Of a DNA stretch of 5,701 bases, positions 4,977 through 5,701 are shown piece after piece. Position 1 is the stretch's first letter. Every line of letters starts with the position of its first letter. Source of the DNA: an uncultured Fidelibacterota bacterium. Its GTDB lineage: Bacteria; Marinisomatota; Marinisomatia; Marinisomatales; TCS55. The notes under the pieces are model-generated. The model saw nothing but the letters and a program-made list of their open reading frames with translations, was not told the DNA's origin and did no database searches. The stretch is from positions 1 through 5,701 of the forward strand of contig CAJWTA010000072.1 in NCBI GenBank assembly GCA_913046805.1. The letters run 5' to 3'. Made by a program: the position numbers and the translations under genes.

Positions 4977-5701
4977 ATGAGTTCAAATGCTAAACCATTT
5001 CTTGTTATCTTCATTTTGTTAGTTTTTGGGTTATTAAATGCTCAAATTTTGGAAAGACCAAAATGTGGATTTCCTCCTGAGCATGAAGACAGTGCTAGAA
5101 ATTGGGGGTATGGTTATAGTGATTTGCTTGAAGATATTGAAGTATGGCAACAAAGTCCTTTTGTGTCTATTGATTCAATTGGTTCAACTGTTCAAGGCAG
5201 AGCTGTTTGGGAATTAACAATATCTGAAAACCCTTCATCTGATTTTTACAAAAGGATATACATTCATGCCAGAACTCACCCAGGTGAGGAGGAATCATTT
5301 TGGGTAGCAGATGAAATAATAAACTATTTAATTGCTGATACTCCAGAGGCTGCATTCATACGATCAAACACTATTTTTCATATAGTGCCCATGCATAATC
5401 CAGATGGTGTTGAACTTGGATATGCTAGAGAAAATGCAAACGGCCTGGACATTGAAAGTGGATGGGATGATAGTATTTTACAGCCTGAGGTTGTCGCTCT
5501 GCAAAATAGATTTATTGAACTTTCCTTTGCCCCGAACCCAATAAAAGTTGCATTGAATATGCACTCGGCTTATGCATGTAAAAGATACTTTGTTTACCAT
5601 CATGAAAATGGTACCAGTGATTATTTCACAGATCTAGAGAAACAGTTTATCTCAGGGGTGCAATTTTATTATCCTGATGGTATTGAAGATTGGAATTATT
5701 A
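4977..5701 (+). CDS. secreted M14-family zinc carboxypeptidase, 3'-truncated by window edge
   Basis: The first 241 residues of a predicted exported metallopeptidase; the frame is still open at the window end. Residues 1-22 form a Sec signal peptide (core FLVIFILLVFGLL) with likely cleavage after LNA, leaving Gln23 at the mature N-terminus, as the Bacteroidota Q-rule predicts. Residues 68-80 (IGSTVQGRAVWEL) match the IGxSxxGRxI lead-in of M14 peptidases. Zinc ligands are His101 and Glu104 in ARTHPGEEES, and His196 in LNMHSAY, 92 residues later. HNPDGVELGYARENANGLD (140-158) matches the NPDGxxxGxxRxNxxGxD signature, with Arg151 as the expected active-site arginine. The usual Asn-Arg that follows (DLNR, binding the substrate carboxylate) is DIES here, so specificity may differ. 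The catalytic Glu of the C-terminal part lies outside the window. The HPGE form recalls the cytosolic-carboxypeptidase-like branch. ATG 4977 is chosen because it begins the signal peptide. Confidence 0.85.
   Translation, partial: MSSNAKPFLVIFILLVFGLLNAQILERPKCGFPPEHEDSARNWGYGYSDLLEDIEVWQQSPFVSIDSIGSTVQGRAVWELTISENPSSDFYKRIYIHARTHPGEEESFWVADEIINYLIADTPEAAFIRSNTIFHIVPMHNPDGVELGYARENANGLDIESGWDDSILQPEVVALQNRFIELSFAPNPIKVALNMHSAYACKRYFVYHHENGTSDYFTDLEKQFISGVQFYYPDGIEDWNY

Noticed and set aside
5167..5355. Minus-strand open frame (62 codons) opposite the M14 peptidase
   Set aside because: The plus strand carries the signal peptide, zinc ligands and M14 signature through this region, so the antisense frame is incidental.

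Overview
This is an AT-rich, gene-dense bacterial window with five complete genes and one gene cut off by the right edge. There are no RNA genes, mobile elements or CRISPR arrays. Several traits point to the Fibrobacteres-Chlorobi-Bacteroidetes (FCB) superphylum. The first gene encodes a lipoprotein with an acidic Lys-Asp-Glu stretch right after the lipidated cysteine, as in Bacteroidota surface lipoproteins. The secreted peptidase has a signal peptide ending Asn-Ala followed by Gln, as in the Bacteroidota 'Q-rule'. The AMP nucleosidase is of the short type common in that group. HtpG, however, starts with a proteobacterial/spirochaete-like N-terminus, not the one I associate with Bacteroidota. 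A marine FCB lineage such as Candidatus Marinimicrobia would fit better than a classical Bacteroidota, but this is inference.

Layout, left to right. Positions 153-1337 (+) hold an acidic lipoprotein with a possible PepSY-like N-terminal region and three degenerate repeats, each bracketed by two cysteines. Only 35 bp downstream, 1373-1507 (+) encodes a 44-residue protein with 16 cysteines and no histidine or aromatic residue, with a good ribosome binding site. It looks like a metallothionein and is the most striking item here. Converging on it with a 7-bp gap is a short AMP nucleosidase (1515-2288, -). A class I SAM-dependent methyltransferase (2322-2939, +) diverges from it after 33 bp. That gene overlaps by 4 bp, stop codon to stop codon, the convergent chaperone gene htpG (2936-4801, -), which starts with TTG. 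A 175-bp divergent intergenic region carries a good htpG promoter candidate. From 4977 (+) a secreted M14 zinc carboxypeptidase runs off the window, with an unusual change at the usual substrate-carboxylate motif.

Only the lipoprotein and the Cys-rich protein are placed like an operon. The lipoprotein should be outside the cytoplasm and the small protein has no signal peptide, so a shared role (metal handling or thiol/oxidative stress) is only a hypothesis. The rest look like unrelated housekeeping or accessory genes packed on alternating strands.
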